From UBA2377 sp964429385 (GTDB lineage Bacteria > Verrucomicrobiota > Verrucomicrobiia > Opitutales > Opitutaceae): a stretch of DNA of 64,000 bases. How positions within the stretch are numbered: the stretch's first letter is position 1; the number at the start of each line of letters is the position of its first letter. The notes under the pieces are model-generated. The model searched no databases. It was not told the origin of the DNA and was given only the letters and a program-made list of their open reading frames with translations. The position numbers and the translations under genes are program-made. Of the stretch, positions 43,795-53,211 are shown one piece after another. The stretch spans positions 62,001 to 126,000 of the forward strand of contig CAYSBR010000003.1 of assembly GCA_964429385.1 (NCBI GenBank), in the 5' to 3' direction.

Positions 43795-46700
43795 AAGCCC
43801 GGTTTTCCTTCTTCTTCTGGCTGGCCCTCGCGCTTGGACTGACGTGCGGCAAGCTCTGGCTGGTTGCAGCCCAACCCATCTATGCCATCTCCATGGCGGT
43901 GCATGATGACCGGCTCTTTCTGGAGCTAGCGGAACACCTCACCCGGGGAGACTGGTTCGGCCCCTACAGCGTGCTCACCCTCGCCAAAGGTCCCTTTTTT
44001 CCCCTGTGGATCGCCGCCATGCACCAAATGCATGTGCCACTCCCGCTTTCCCAGCATCTGGCCTACAGCTTCGCGTGCGCCATGGTCGTCCTGGCTTTCG
44101 CCCCTCGCCTTCGCTCCGGAGCCGCTTCCTTTTGCTTTTACGCGCTCCTTCTCTGGAACCCCCTCACTTTTGAAGGCACCTCTCTGTCTCGCGTGCTCCG
44201 CCAGAGTATCGGAGCCCCCTTGGTTCTCCTGATCTTCGCCGCCTTGATCGCACTTTATCTGCGGCGGCGGACCTCCTTCGCCCGACAGGCTCCATGGGCA
44301 GGCCTGCTCGGCCTGAGCTTCGCCGCCTTCTGGCTCACGCGCGAGGAAGGATCCTGGATCCTCCCGGGGGTCGGTTTGCTGAGCGCCGCCTGGCTCTGGG
44401 GTCTGCGCGATCAGATCAAGATCAACTGGCCTCGTGCACTTGCACCGGCCGCTCTGATCGTCACCTGCGCCGTCCTGCCTCTGCTCATCGTCAGCATTCT
44501 GAATTACAAACACTACGGCTGGTTCGGCACCGTCGAGTTTCGCGCCGCCGCTTTCAAAGACGCATACGGAGCGCTTGTCCGGGTTGAAATCGGCCCCGAC
44601 CTCCCCCAGGTCCCGGTCACCCGGCAGGCCCGAGAAGCCATTTACGCGGTCAGCCCCGCCTTTGCCGAATTGCAGCCATGGCTGGAGGGTCCTATCGGCG
44701 ACCAGTGGTCGGAAAAAGAGCTGTTTCCCGCCGAGGAACGGCAGATGCGCGGCGGTTGGTTCATATGGGCATTGCGGGACAGCGTCGCCGCCGCCGGCCA
44801 TGGCAACAGCGCGCAGGAAGCCCTGCAATTCTATCGGCGTATGGCGGACGAAATCAACCGTGCCTGCGACGAAGGGCTGTTGCCGGCGGGTCGCAAACGC
44901 AGCGGCTTTCTACCTCGCCTCGATCTGGTCGGCCTTTGGCCTCAGTTAAAAGACGCCAGCTTGGTGTTCGCCCGCTATTTTTTCCTCTATGACAACTTCA
45001 GCGCCCGTGTAAGCCCCAGTCTCGGCGACCACGCGTGGTTGACCCTTTTCAAAGACATGACGGGCGCGCGGCTCAGTCCCACCCCTGTTGCTCCGCTGAT
45101 CACCCCGCCGGATCAGGAGGCTCCTTACACACATCGCCTCGCGCGGCTGCAACAGATCGGCGAATGGCTGATCATCCTCACCCGCCCCTTGGTTCTTCTC
45201 GCCCATGCCGTGTTTTTCATCCGCCTGCTGGAATCAGGGAGCCGCCGTCGGCTGTCCCACGCACTGATCGCCGCCTGTGCCGCCTGGCTGTGCTGTCTGG
45301 CCTACCTGGCCATCAACGTACTCGTCCATGTCACTTCTTTTGCCAACCTGACTCCCGCCGCCCTCGCCATGGCGTACCCGCTGCTGCTGCTGTTCATTGG
45401 GGCGGTGACGGTGGATGCCGCCGCCGCGTGGTGGCACCGCGCCGCCGGGGCCACCGAGGACGTATTTGCGCGGAACCTGTCACTCCCTGCCGCGACAGCG
45501 GGAGAGGCGAAGCCAGACCGCCTCGCCTGGCTCTGGCCCTTCGGGGTCGCCGGCATCGTGTTCGCGCTGAGGCTCCATGAGGTCTTCCGCCACGGCGGCG
45601 ATGTCCCTTTCAACGATCAATGGGTGATCGAGGCATCCGATATCATCGGGCCGTGGCTTGATGGCGGGCTGCGCCCCTGGGCATTTTTTGCGCCCCATCA
45701 TGAGCACATTCCGGTCTGGACCCGCCTGATGGCCTGGATCCAAGTCGCCCTGACCGGCCGTTGGGATCCGCTTGTCCAGATGACCGTAAACGCCGCCCTG
45801 CACGCCGCAGGTGTATTCCTCATCGTGAACTGGGCAAAACGAGTGCTGCCATTCGGCGCCTCGCTTCTCATTGGCCTGCTGGTGATCGCACTCGGTGGCG
45901 TTCCCCATGCCTGGGAGAATATCGCCTGGGGGTTCCAATCCCAGTTCCCGCTGGCACTGCTGTGTCTTTTTATAAATATCCACGGCTCTTTTGCCGCTCC
46001 TCCGGGATCCCGCACCTGGTGGATCGCGCAAGCGGCCGGGATTGCCGGCTTCTTCACTCTCGGCAGCATGTGGGTGGCGCCACTCGCGGTGGCCTTGATC
46101 AGCCTGTGGACGCACAGCGGGGGCAACTCACGTCTGCGCTGGATTCCCCCGGCCTTGGCCCTGTCGGGGATGGGCATCATGGCGCTTATCTATTTCACCG
46201 CCGCCCCCGGCTACGCCTTCGCCCATAATGCCAGCTCACCCCTTCTCTTCCTCCGCGCCTGGCTCAATCTCTTGGGCTGGCCACTGGATCACCCGGCGGC
46301 ACCGGTTATCCTGAATCTCCCTTTGTTGGGTCTCTTTCTGCGCCTGCGCGGCCAATCCGCCACCCCCGCATTCGACCGCCTCATTCTCGCGCTCGGTTTA
46401 TGGGCGGTGGCCCAGGCGGCCGGCACGGCCTTCGCCCGAGGCGGAGACTACACCGGTTTTGTTTCACGCCATGGCGATGTGCTCGCAATCCTGCCGCTGG
46501 CCAACGGGCTGGCCCTGTGCCGCCTTCTCCCGGCCATTCATTCGTGGCAACCGGTATTTCGACTGTTCATTTGTCTCTGGGTCGGAATGGTCGGCTTGGG
46601 GCTGCACACGCTCGCGACCACGGGGCACGCACGCCATTTCCACGAACACAGCGCCCATTGGAGCGGGCTGCGCCGCGAAGCCGTGCAGCAATTCATCCAT

Positions 46701-47702
46701 CACGACAACGACACGCCGCTCACCTCGGAGCCCACGGCTACCCTTCTGTTCTTTCAATCCGATCGGGTCGCCGGCCTCCTGTCGCGCCCCACCTTCCAGG
46801 CCTTGTTGCCAGCTTCGGTCAACCCTGACAATCCACCCGACCTCGCCGGGAAATGCGCCCGTATGCTCCAGCGACAATGGGCCTGGTTGCTTGGACTCTC
46901 ATTACTCCCGTTGCTCACTGGCCTCTGGCGCGGCCGCCATGCAACCGGTTCCCTGCCCCCTCTCCCGTCCACCCGCTGCGCCCGGGTTGATGGATTCATC
47001 CTCGCCGGCATCACCGGGGGGGGGCTGATCGTTCTTGGCCTCCTCTCCCCGCCTTTTGAATTCCGGCAGGAGCAGCGCTGGCGCAATATCATTGCTCCCC
47101 CCGACGCGGTGGAAAACATGACCTTCGCCTTCGCCGGCGACGCCCCCCTTTTTCCGCCGGAACGCCTGGTCGGAGCCGCCCGCCTTGATCCTCCGGCCTT
47201 GCGCAATCTGTTTTTCGGCACTCACCCCGAAGGCCCCGAACAAACCGGCACCGTACTGGGCTCTCCATTCCGCATCACCCATCGCTGGTTCATCGTCCCC
47301 CATGCGGGATATCCGGTGAGCCACGGCAATGGTCTGCGTATCCGCATTGAAAACGCAGCCGGGCAGACCATCGCCCACGAGGTCGGCTGCCCTGGACCCA
47401 ACCCGGGGCATATCGGCTTCTGGGCCGCCGATCTCGGCGAGTATGCCGGCCATTATGGCCGCGTGGTGCTCTACGATGGGCGCACCGAGACCGACGCCTG
47501 GGTGGCCGTGGCCCCACCTATCGCCTCCGACTCGCCTGAGTTGGCAGCGCAACTCGCCCACCGCCTCGATCTGGAACAGCTCATCGAACCCCAGATCACC
47601 GTCACCCTCATCGTGCTGGTCTGCGGCCTGTGGACCGGGGGATTGTTTGTCCCTCGGCTGCTGCGTCGCTATCATCCTGCTCCCGCCCCGGCCCGGCCAT
47701 AA
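43791..47702 (+). CDS. Very large polytopic membrane protein with two GT-C-like halves
   Basis: 1303 residues from the ATG that overlaps the preceding stop (ATGA). The N-terminal half (about 1-560) begins with a signal-anchor-like segment and the loop VHDDRLFLELAEHL (Asp39, Asp40), then TLAKGPFFPLW. The second half (about 575-1030) repeats the arrangement with a different loop: GGDVPFNDQWVIEASDI (Asp609), then FAPHHEHIPVWTRLMAW near 633-650. Both loops have the acidic residue pattern expected of GT-C active sites, and both are followed by eight or more hydrophobic segments. The C-terminal about 230 residues are extracytoplasmic beta-rich sequence and do not match the HAPS/DRG domain. A G9 run (47016-47024) lies in the second half. 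Dual transferase or transferase plus polymerase/ligase are possible roles. Confidence 0.7.
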   Translation: MKARFSFFFWLALALGLTCGKLWLVAAQPIYAISMAVHDDRLFLELAEHLTRGDWFGPYSVLTLAKGPFFPLWIAAMHQMHVPLPLSQHLAYSFACAMVVLAFAPRLRSGAASFCFYALLLWNPLTFEGTSLSRVLRQSIGAPLVLLIFAALIALYLRRRTSFARQAPWAGLLGLSFAAFWLTREEGSWILPGVGLLSAAWLWGLRDQIKINWPRALAPAALIVTCAVLPLLIVSILNYKHYGWFGTVEFRAAAFKDAYGALVRVEIGPDLPQVPVTRQAREAIYAVSPAFAELQPWLEGPIGDQWSEKELFPAEERQMRGGWFIWALRDSVAAAGHGNSAQEALQFYRRMADEINRACDEGLLPAGRKRSGFLPRLDLVGLWPQLKDASLVFARYFFLYDNFSARVSPSLGDHAWLTLFKDMTGARLSPTPVAPLITPPDQEAPYTHRLARLQQIGEWLIILTRPLVLLAHAVFFIRLLESGSRRRLSHALIAACAAWLCCLAYLAINVLVHVTSFANLTPAALAMAYPLLLLFIGAVTVDAAAAWWHRAAGATEDVFARNLSLPAATAGEAKPDRLAWLWPFGVAGIVFALRLHEVFRHGGDVPFNDQWVIEASDIIGPWLDGGLRPWAFFAPHHEHIPVWTRLMAWIQVALTGRWDPLVQMTVNAALHAAGVFLIVNWAKRVLPFGASLLIGLLVIALGGVPHAWENIAWGFQSQFPLALLCLFINIHGSFAAPPGSRTWWIAQAAGIAGFFTLGSMWVAPLAVALISLWTHSGGNSRLRWIPPALALSGMGIMALIYFTAAPGYAFAHNASSPLLFLRAWLNLLGWPLDHPAAPVILNLPLLGLFLRLRGQSATPAFDRLILALGLWAVAQAAGTAFARGGDYTGFVSRHGDVLAILPLANGLALCRLLPAIHSWQPVFRLFICLWVGMVGLGLHTLATTGHARHFHEHSAHWSGLRREAVQQFIHHDNDTPLTSEPTATLLFFQSDRVAGLLSRPTFQALLPASVNPDNPPDLAGKCARMLQRQWAWLLGLSLLPLLTGLWRGRHATGSLPPLPSTRCARVDGFILAGITGGGLIVLGLLSPPFEFRQEQRWRNIIAPPDAVENMTFAFAGDAPLFPPERLVGAARLDPPALRNLFFGTHPEGPEQTGTVLGSPFRITHRWFIVPHAGYPVSHGNGLRIRIENAAGQTIAHEVGCPGPNPGHIGFWAADLGEYAGHYGRVVLYDGRTETDAWVAVAPPIASDSPELAAQLAHRLDLEQLIEPQITVTLIVLVCGLWTGGLFVPRLLRRYHPAPAPARP
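47016..47024. repeat. G9 homopolymer in a membrane glycosyltransferase gene
   Basis: Nine consecutive G bases encode Gly-Gly-Gly in a membrane segment. Single-base slippage would truncate the protein about 230 residues early. This is the longest G/C homopolymer I noticed; shorter ones lie at 12444-12450 (G7), 12625-12632 (C8) and 13358-13364 (G7). Confidence 0.85.
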
Positions 47703-47764
47703 GGCAAGCGCACAAGATTCAGCTGGCCTCGGGCCGACCCGGGCGATTCGTTTTTTATCCAAGC

Positions 47765-48829
47765 ATGAGCAAGACCCTCCTTGTCACCGGTTCCTCGGGC
47801 CTGATCGGTTCCGAAGTGTGCGCCTATTTCGCCCGTGAATTGGGCTACACCCTCCACGGGGTGGACAACAACCAGCGTGCGGTCTTCTTCGGCCCGCAGG
47901 GCGACACGCGTTGGAATCAGAACCGGCTCGCGCGGGATCTCCCCGGCTTTGTCCACCACGAACTGGACATCCGCGACCGCGCCGGGGTGCTCGCGCTGGT
48001 GAAATCGGTCAAGCCCTCGGTCATCGTCCACACCGCCGCCCAGCCCTCTCACGACCGCGCCGCCGCCATCCCCTTCGACGATTTCGACACCAACGCCGTC
48101 GGCACCCTCAACCTCCTGGAAGCCGCCCGGCAGGCCTGCCCCGAATCTCCCTTCGTGCACATGAGCACGAACAAGGTCTATGGCGACGCGCCCAACTCAA
48201 TCAAGCTGACCGAGCTCGCAACGCGCTGGGATTACGCCGACCCGGCCTACGCGCACGGCATCCCCGAGACCTTCACCATTGATCAGTCGAAACACTCGCT
48301 CTTCGGCGCCTCCAAGGTCGCGGCCGATGTGATGGTGCAGGAATACGGCCGCTACTTCGGCCTGCCCACCTGCGCCCTGCGCGGCGGCTGTCTCACCGGC
48401 CCCAACCACAGCGGCGTCGAACTCCACGGCTTCCTCTCCTACCTCGTGAAGTGCAACCTCGAAGGCCGTGAATACAAGGTCTTCGGCTACAAGGGCAAGC
48501 AGGTGCGCGACAACATCCACTCACTTGATGTCGCCCGTTTCATGGCCGCCTTCGTCGCCACCCCGCGCGCCGGCGAGGTGTATAACCTCGGCGGCGGCAA
48601 GGCCAACAGCACCTCCATCCTCGAAGCCTTCAAAATCACCGAAAAATTCACCGGCAAAGCGCAGGTTTACACCTACGTGGACCAGAACCGCATCGGCGAC
48701 CACATCTGTTACTACTCCGACCTGCGCAAGATGCAGGCCCACTACCCGCAGTGGGGCATCACCCAATCGCTGGAAGACACCATCCGCCAGATCGTCGAAG
48801 CCTGGCAGCGCCGGCAGGCGGCCGGCTGA
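47765..48829 (+). CDS. Extended SDR, CDP-paratose 2-epimerase/tyvelose epimerase-like NAD-dependent sugar epimerase
   Basis: 354 residues from the ATG at 47765; the upstream extension of the frame lacks the Rossmann start. The NAD motif is VTGSSGLIGS (7-16). Other landmarks are MSTNKVYGD (133-141), IDQSKHSLFGASKVAADVMV, RGGCLTGPNHSG and KQVRDNIHS. At the usual catalytic Tyr of YxxxK the sequence has Phe (Phe180-Gly-Ala-Ser-Lys184). Apart from that it resembles the tyvelose/paratose epimerase branch. It probably interconverts a nucleotide sugar in the cytoplasm for this glycan locus. The gene follows the large membrane protein by 62 bases and is convergent with the PEP-CTERM gene. Confidence 0.8.
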   Translation: MSKTLLVTGSSGLIGSEVCAYFARELGYTLHGVDNNQRAVFFGPQGDTRWNQNRLARDLPGFVHHELDIRDRAGVLALVKSVKPSVIVHTAAQPSHDRAAAIPFDDFDTNAVGTLNLLEAARQACPESPFVHMSTNKVYGDAPNSIKLTELATRWDYADPAYAHGIPETFTIDQSKHSLFGASKVAADVMVQEYGRYFGLPTCALRGGCLTGPNHSGVELHGFLSYLVKCNLEGREYKVFGYKGKQVRDNIHSLDVARFMAAFVATPRAGEVYNLGGGKANSTSILEAFKITEKFTGKAQVYTYVDQNRIGDHICYYSDLRKMQAHYPQWGITQSLEDTIRQIVEAWQRRQAAG

Positions 48830-48849
48830 GCGTTTACCGCAAAGCGCAC

Positions 48850-48871
48850 AAAGGGAGGATCGCAGCCCTTT
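48850..48871. terminator. Weak inverted repeat between convergent genes
   Basis: AAAGGG (48850-48855) and CCCTTT (48866-48871) form a 6-base stem with a 10-base loop. A further CACAAAG / CTTTGTG pair (48847-48853 / 48873-48879) offers an alternative fold. A short T-rich stretch follows on the plus strand. The position between two convergent stops fits a terminator, but the stem is weak. Confidence 0.35.
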
Positions 48872-48916
48872 TCTTTGTGACGCCCGGCCGGTTTCGCTCT
48901 TCGGCGAACGTTACGC

Positions 48917-51900
48917 TCAGGCTTTCTTTTCGGAGGCCGCCTTGCCCTGCTTCCAGCGACGGTAGCCGACGAAGGCCAACCCCGCGCCCACCAGCATCGC
49001 CCCGTAAGTCGAGGGCTCCGGCACCGGCGTGATCCGCGAATACTGCGCATCGTATTCCTGCCAGTAAGCGCCCTGCCCATAACCTTCGAAATGAATCCGG
49101 CTCAGCACCGAGCCGATATCCGCCGTGTTTCGCACCAGCAGATAGTCGGTGTAATCAATCCAGTTGCGGATGAACAATTCCGTGTCGCCCGTCGCCATCA
49201 GCAGGTCGTCGAGGAACAGCATGTTCGGGCTGCACACATCCGCGCCGGCAAAGTCGATCACCGCCCGGCCTTCGATCGTCAGATTGCCAAAGGTCTCGAC
49301 CAACCCGTCGCCGCTCGTGGGATTGAACTGCAGGATCGTCTCCCCGCCGAACTCGCTGCCCCGCAGCGTCACGTTGGCGGTGTTGGCGATCTGCTCGTTG
49401 GCGTCGAGCCGCAGGATATCCGTCCCCCGCCCATCGCCCACGATGATATTGCCGGCGATGGCCGTTACCCCAGCGCTCTGGGCCAGCGCCAGCGTTCCGT
49501 CATTCACATAGGTCGTGCCGGTGTAGGTGTTGGCAGAGTTGCCGGCGAACACCAGCAGGCCGGTGCCGCTCTTGGTGAAGTCGAGGGGATTGGAACCGTG
49601 GTTGGTGATGGTGGTGGAGATGGTAAACACACCCGAATTGTAAACATGGGTGATGAGTTCACCTGAGGAGGAGAACAGCGCGCCGTTGCCCGCGATACTG
49701 CCGCCGGTGGTACTATTGGAAAGGATACCGCCGCTGACAATGTCGAGGTTGCGGTCCGACATATTCAGGTTGCCGTCGTTGACGAATAGCAGGCTGTTGA
49801 CGAAGCGGTTCGTATCGCCGGCCATGCCAAAGGTTCCGTCCATCCCGGCGTTGAGTGTGGCAGTGAAGGCTGACTCATAATCAGCCGCCGCCGCAGTGAC
49901 GCGGCCGCTGGTGATGGTAGCGAAGGCCGTGGGCGTGGCGCCGTTGCCATAGACGGCGTAGGCGAGGATGCCGTTCGTCAGCGTCGGCGACGTGCCGAAG
50001 GTGACGCGTGGATTGTTGCCGGTGTCGCCGAGGGTGCCGCTGCCGCCCTCGCGGATGAACTCCACCGTGGAACCGGCGGCGCGGTCGAGGGAGGAAAAGG
50101 CCAGCTCCGTGGCGTTGTTGCCGGAACGCTGCACGTTCACCGTGTTGGCGCCGCCGGCAAGCTGGAGCTGTCCCACCGTCTCGGTGGTGGCGTCGGCGGT
50201 GGTGCGGCCGATCAGGTCGAGCCGGCCGCCGTTGAGCGCGATGCTCGCCGAGTTACCGACGCGATCAACGGTCGAATTGGAATTGTCGAGGGTGAGTCGT
50301 CCGCCTTCCCGGATGGTAAAACCGGAGGACTGGGCGAGATCACCGGAGCCGGAAAGGCGCAACTCTGCCCCACGCACCGTCACCGCCCCGGTGTGGGTAT
50401 TGTTCGCCGTCAAGTCCAGCCGGCCGTTGCCCGTGACCGCCAGCGCCGCCGAACCGGAAACTGCTCCCGATAGCGTGCCGCTGGCCACCGCTGTGCTCGT
50501 GCCTTGCACCGTATGGATCGTCCGGCTGCCGGATGAACCGAGGGCAAGGGCATTCGTCAGCGTGACATTATTGTTAGCACTGGTGGAACCGAAGATCAGG
50601 CGGTTGTTGTTGCCCACGAAGTTGGTCCCGCCCCACGTCAGGCCGCTGCCCCCGAGCGTCACCGTGCGGTTGCCGTCGTAGGCGGCGAAGCCGCCGTCAC
50701 CCAACCACTGGACGTTGCTGCCGCCAGTGCCCAAACTGCGGGAAAAATTGAAACCGACCTCCAGCACACCGCCATTAAGTTGGACGTTGGAACCGTCAAT
50801 GCGATTGGTCCCGCCCACCCGCAACGCGCCACCGGAGATGCGCGTGGCGCCGGTGTAGGTGTTGTTGGCGTTGAGGAACAACGTGCCTTCGCCGGTCTTG
50901 TTGATGCCGCCGGTGCCGCTCAACACGCCGGAAAGCGTGCCATCCACCGCAGCGGAGCCGTTGGCCACCCGGATCTCGCGAATCTGATTCCCCAGCACAA
51001 TGGCGTTCGCGAAGGTCAGCGTGTGGGTGGCGTAGTCGGAGGAAAGCAGCAGCGCGCTGCCCGCGCCGACGAAATTGCCCGAGCCCCAGGTGACTTGGGC
51101 CGTGCCGTTATTCAGCCGGACCGTGCGATCTGCGCCAAAGGCGGAAAAGCCACCGTCGCCGGTCCATTGCACCTCGCTGGTGCCGGTGCCCAGACTGCGG
51201 GTAAACTCGCCGGTGTTGCCGGTGTCCAGATCGCCCGCGATTTCGAGGACGCCGCCGTTGAGTTGAAGGTTGGAGCCGTCGATCTGGTTGGTGTTGCTCA
51301 CGCGGAGCGCGCCGCCCTCAATGATGGTGGCGCCGGTGTAGGTGTTGTTGGCCCCGAAGACGACGACGCCGTCGCCGAGCTTGGTGAACGAGCGGGCGCC
51401 GCCGATCGCGCCGTTGAGCGTTAAGACGCCATCGCGCGAGCCGATGGCGCTGTTGGCCGCCATCGTGATGTTGCCCGCAAAGGTCGTGTTGCCGCCATCG
51501 TTGTAAATCGCCCCCACCTGCCCCTCCACCCCGCGATAGATGCCGCGGCCGGAGATCGTCACCGACTCCGTCGTGCTGTAGTTCAGCCCGGAGCCGGTGT
51601 CGCGGAACGCCAGCGTCCCGCCGTCGTTCACCGTCGTGCCCGCCGCCGTCGTCCCCAGCGCCCCGTTCGTCGTCACCACCACCATCCCCTGGTTGATCGT
51701 TACCGGCCCCGTCCAACTACTGTTGTTGTTATTGATCGTCACGATGCCCGTGCCGTTCTTGATCAGGCCACCCAATCCGGTGATCGCCCCGTTAAAATTC
51801 GTCGTCCCGTGGCCGTTCACCTTGATATCGTTGCCTCCCGTCTCGATCAGCCCGTTGATGCACAGGGTGCTGAAGGAGTAGTTGTTGATCCGCAGCTCCT

Positions 51901-53173
51901 CCACTATGTTGAGCGGCACGTTGATTTTGTGCCGCCCCTGCGCGCCGTTGTAGTCGTTGACGTTGATCGAGGGCAGACCGACCGTGCCGGTGTTGCCCAG
52001 TGTCAGCGTGTTGCCGCCGTTGAGCGTGTAGTTGATGCCCGCATCAAAGGTCAGCGAGTTGACCTGCGTATTCACGCCCAGTGTCACCGTCTGGTCCGTA
52101 GTCGGCCGGTTGCCGAAAAGGATGTCGGCGTTCGCCAGCGGTGTGCGGTTGTTCGACCCCGACTCCGGGTGATACCAGTTGTTGTTAACGCCACCGGGCG
52201 TGTTGCCCCAGGCCGTGGTGCCCGCGCCGTTGTCCCATTCGAATGAACCCGGCTGCCAGGGGGTCGTCGTCACGCGGGTGTTCCGGATTTCGTGAATCTC
52301 GTTCACCCCGCCGGTGGAGCCGGTGAAACCGATTTTGAAGGTGTCGGGACGGTCGAAGCCGGAAAGATCCGTGGTAAAGGCCGTGATGTAGTTGCTGCTC
52401 GCGCCAAACTTCATCTCCACCGTGAGCTGGTTGTTCGCATCCAGGGTGAGCCGGAAGGAACGGTAGTCCGGCCCACTCTGGTTCGGACGGGTGGTCGCGT
52501 TGGGGAAATCCATCTGCCCGCCGCCGGACAGCGTCTCCAGCGCCGCGCTGGCCGCGATGAACTGATAGTTGCTGCTCTCCGGTCCGCGCACCGCCACCCG
52601 GTTTTCGTAAAGGCCGCCGCCCAGGCCGCCATTGCGGCCTTCGCTCGCGCTGGAGTAGTTGCCGTAGTTATCCAGCCCGAAGCCCAGGTAACCGCCCGGC
52701 ATGCCCGCCGCACCTGCGGCGGTATTCTGCGCGTAGCCCAGCGAGCCACCATAACCGCCGGGCGTGAAGGTCGAGGCGTTCACCCCGCCATCCACGAGAA
52801 AGAAGGTAATGCCGTCCGCCCCGGTGCTCGTGCTGTTCCAAAACGTGTAGTCGAACTCGATCTGGATCTGCGCGTTGACCGAGAAGATCGCTGAATCAAA
52901 CAGCGCGTAAGTGGCCTGGTTGCCGATGTTCTCCGATAACCGCAGCCAGCCATTGCCGGGAGTGTCCACCGTGTTGCCTGTGAGATAGGGAATCGTCGAA
53001 CCCGACGATCCGCCAAACACCCACCCGGCAGCCGTGGTCCCGGTGAAACTCTCCGTAATCGTAACCTGCGCCCGCATAGCCGGCGCGAAAATCAGGACCT
53101 GCAAAAAAAGCCAGCCCACGACTCCACTCAGGCAGCGGGCCAGAGAACAATGACGTGGGGTAATCCTGAGCAT
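48917..53173 (-). CDS. Secreted PEP-CTERM protein with N-terminal lectin-like domain and autotransporter-associated beta-strand repeats
   Basis: 1418 residues. A signal peptide covers residues 1-35 (hydrophobic WLFLQVLIFAPA, cleavage after AMRA). Residues about 40-300 resemble an L-type/legume-lectin sandwich (IEFDYTFWNS, GADGITFFLVDGG, GGYLGFGLDNYGN, FRLTLDANNQLTVEM). At least five beta-strand repeats follow with the pattern G-x-G-x-L-x-x-x-x-N-x-T-G and GGALRV..N; two read NNTYTGAT. The C-terminus is VPEPSTYGAM (from 1384), a hydrophobic stretch, then YRRWKQGK: a PEP-CTERM signal for exosortase sorting. No outer-membrane beta-barrel is present, so it is not a classical autotransporter. A surface or matrix adhesin binding the local polysaccharide is a reasonable inference. 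It is divergent from the sigma factor gene. Confidence 0.85.
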   Translation of the reverse strand: MLRITPRHCSLARCLSGVVGWLFLQVLIFAPAMRAQVTITESFTGTTAAGWVFGGSSGSTIPYLTGNTVDTPGNGWLRLSENIGNQATYALFDSAIFSVNAQIQIEFDYTFWNSTSTGADGITFFLVDGGVNASTFTPGGYGGSLGYAQNTAAGAAGMPGGYLGFGLDNYGNYSSASEGRNGGLGGGLYENRVAVRGPESSNYQFIAASAALETLSGGGQMDFPNATTRPNQSGPDYRSFRLTLDANNQLTVEMKFGASSNYITAFTTDLSGFDRPDTFKIGFTGSTGGVNEIHEIRNTRVTTTPWQPGSFEWDNGAGTTAWGNTPGGVNNNWYHPESGSNNRTPLANADILFGNRPTTDQTVTLGVNTQVNSLTFDAGINYTLNGGNTLTLGNTGTVGLPSINVNDYNGAQGRHKINVPLNIVEELRINNYSFSTLCINGLIETGGNDIKVNGHGTTNFNGAITGLGGLIKNGTGIVTINNNNSSWTGPVTINQGMVVVTTNGALGTTAAGTTVNDGGTLAFRDTGSGLNYSTTESVTISGRGIYRGVEGQVGAIYNDGGNTTFAGNITMAANSAIGSRDGVLTLNGAIGGARSFTKLGDGVVVFGANNTYTGATIIEGGALRVSNTNQIDGSNLQLNGGVLEIAGDLDTGNTGEFTRSLGTGTSEVQWTGDGGFSAFGADRTVRLNNGTAQVTWGSGNFVGAGSALLLSSDYATHTLTFANAIVLGNQIREIRVANGSAAVDGTLSGVLSGTGGINKTGEGTLFLNANNTYTGATRISGGALRVGGTNRIDGSNVQLNGGVLEVGFNFSRSLGTGGSNVQWLGDGGFAAYDGNRTVTLGGSGLTWGGTNFVGNNNRLIFGSTSANNNVTLTNALALGSSGSRTIHTVQGTSTAVASGTLSGAVSGSAALAVTGNGRLDLTANNTHTGAVTVRGAELRLSGSGDLAQSSGFTIREGGRLTLDNSNSTVDRVGNSASIALNGGRLDLIGRTTADATTETVGQLQLAGGANTVNVQRSGNNATELAFSSLDRAAGSTVEFIREGGSGTLGDTGNNPRVTFGTSPTLTNGILAYAVYGNGATPTAFATITSGRVTAAAADYESAFTATLNAGMDGTFGMAGDTNRFVNSLLFVNDGNLNMSDRNLDIVSGGILSNSTTGGSIAGNGALFSSSGELITHVYNSGVFTISTTITNHGSNPLDFTKSGTGLLVFAGNSANTYTGTTYVNDGTLALAQSAGVTAIAGNIIVGDGRGTDILRLDANEQIANTANVTLRGSEFGGETILQFNPTSGDGLVETFGNLTIEGRAVIDFAGADVCSPNMLFLDDLLMATGDTELFIRNWIDYTDYLLVRNTADIGSVLSRIHFEGYGQGAYWQEYDAQYSRITPVPEPSTYGAMLVGAGLAFVGYRRWKQGKAASEKKA

Positions 53174-53211
53174 GACAGGGCCGAGCTTGGAGACATCAGG
53201 GCGAATTCGTC

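Noticed and set aside
48917..53173. Classical type V autotransporter
   Set aside because: There is no C-terminal beta-barrel; the end is a PEP-CTERM sorting signal.
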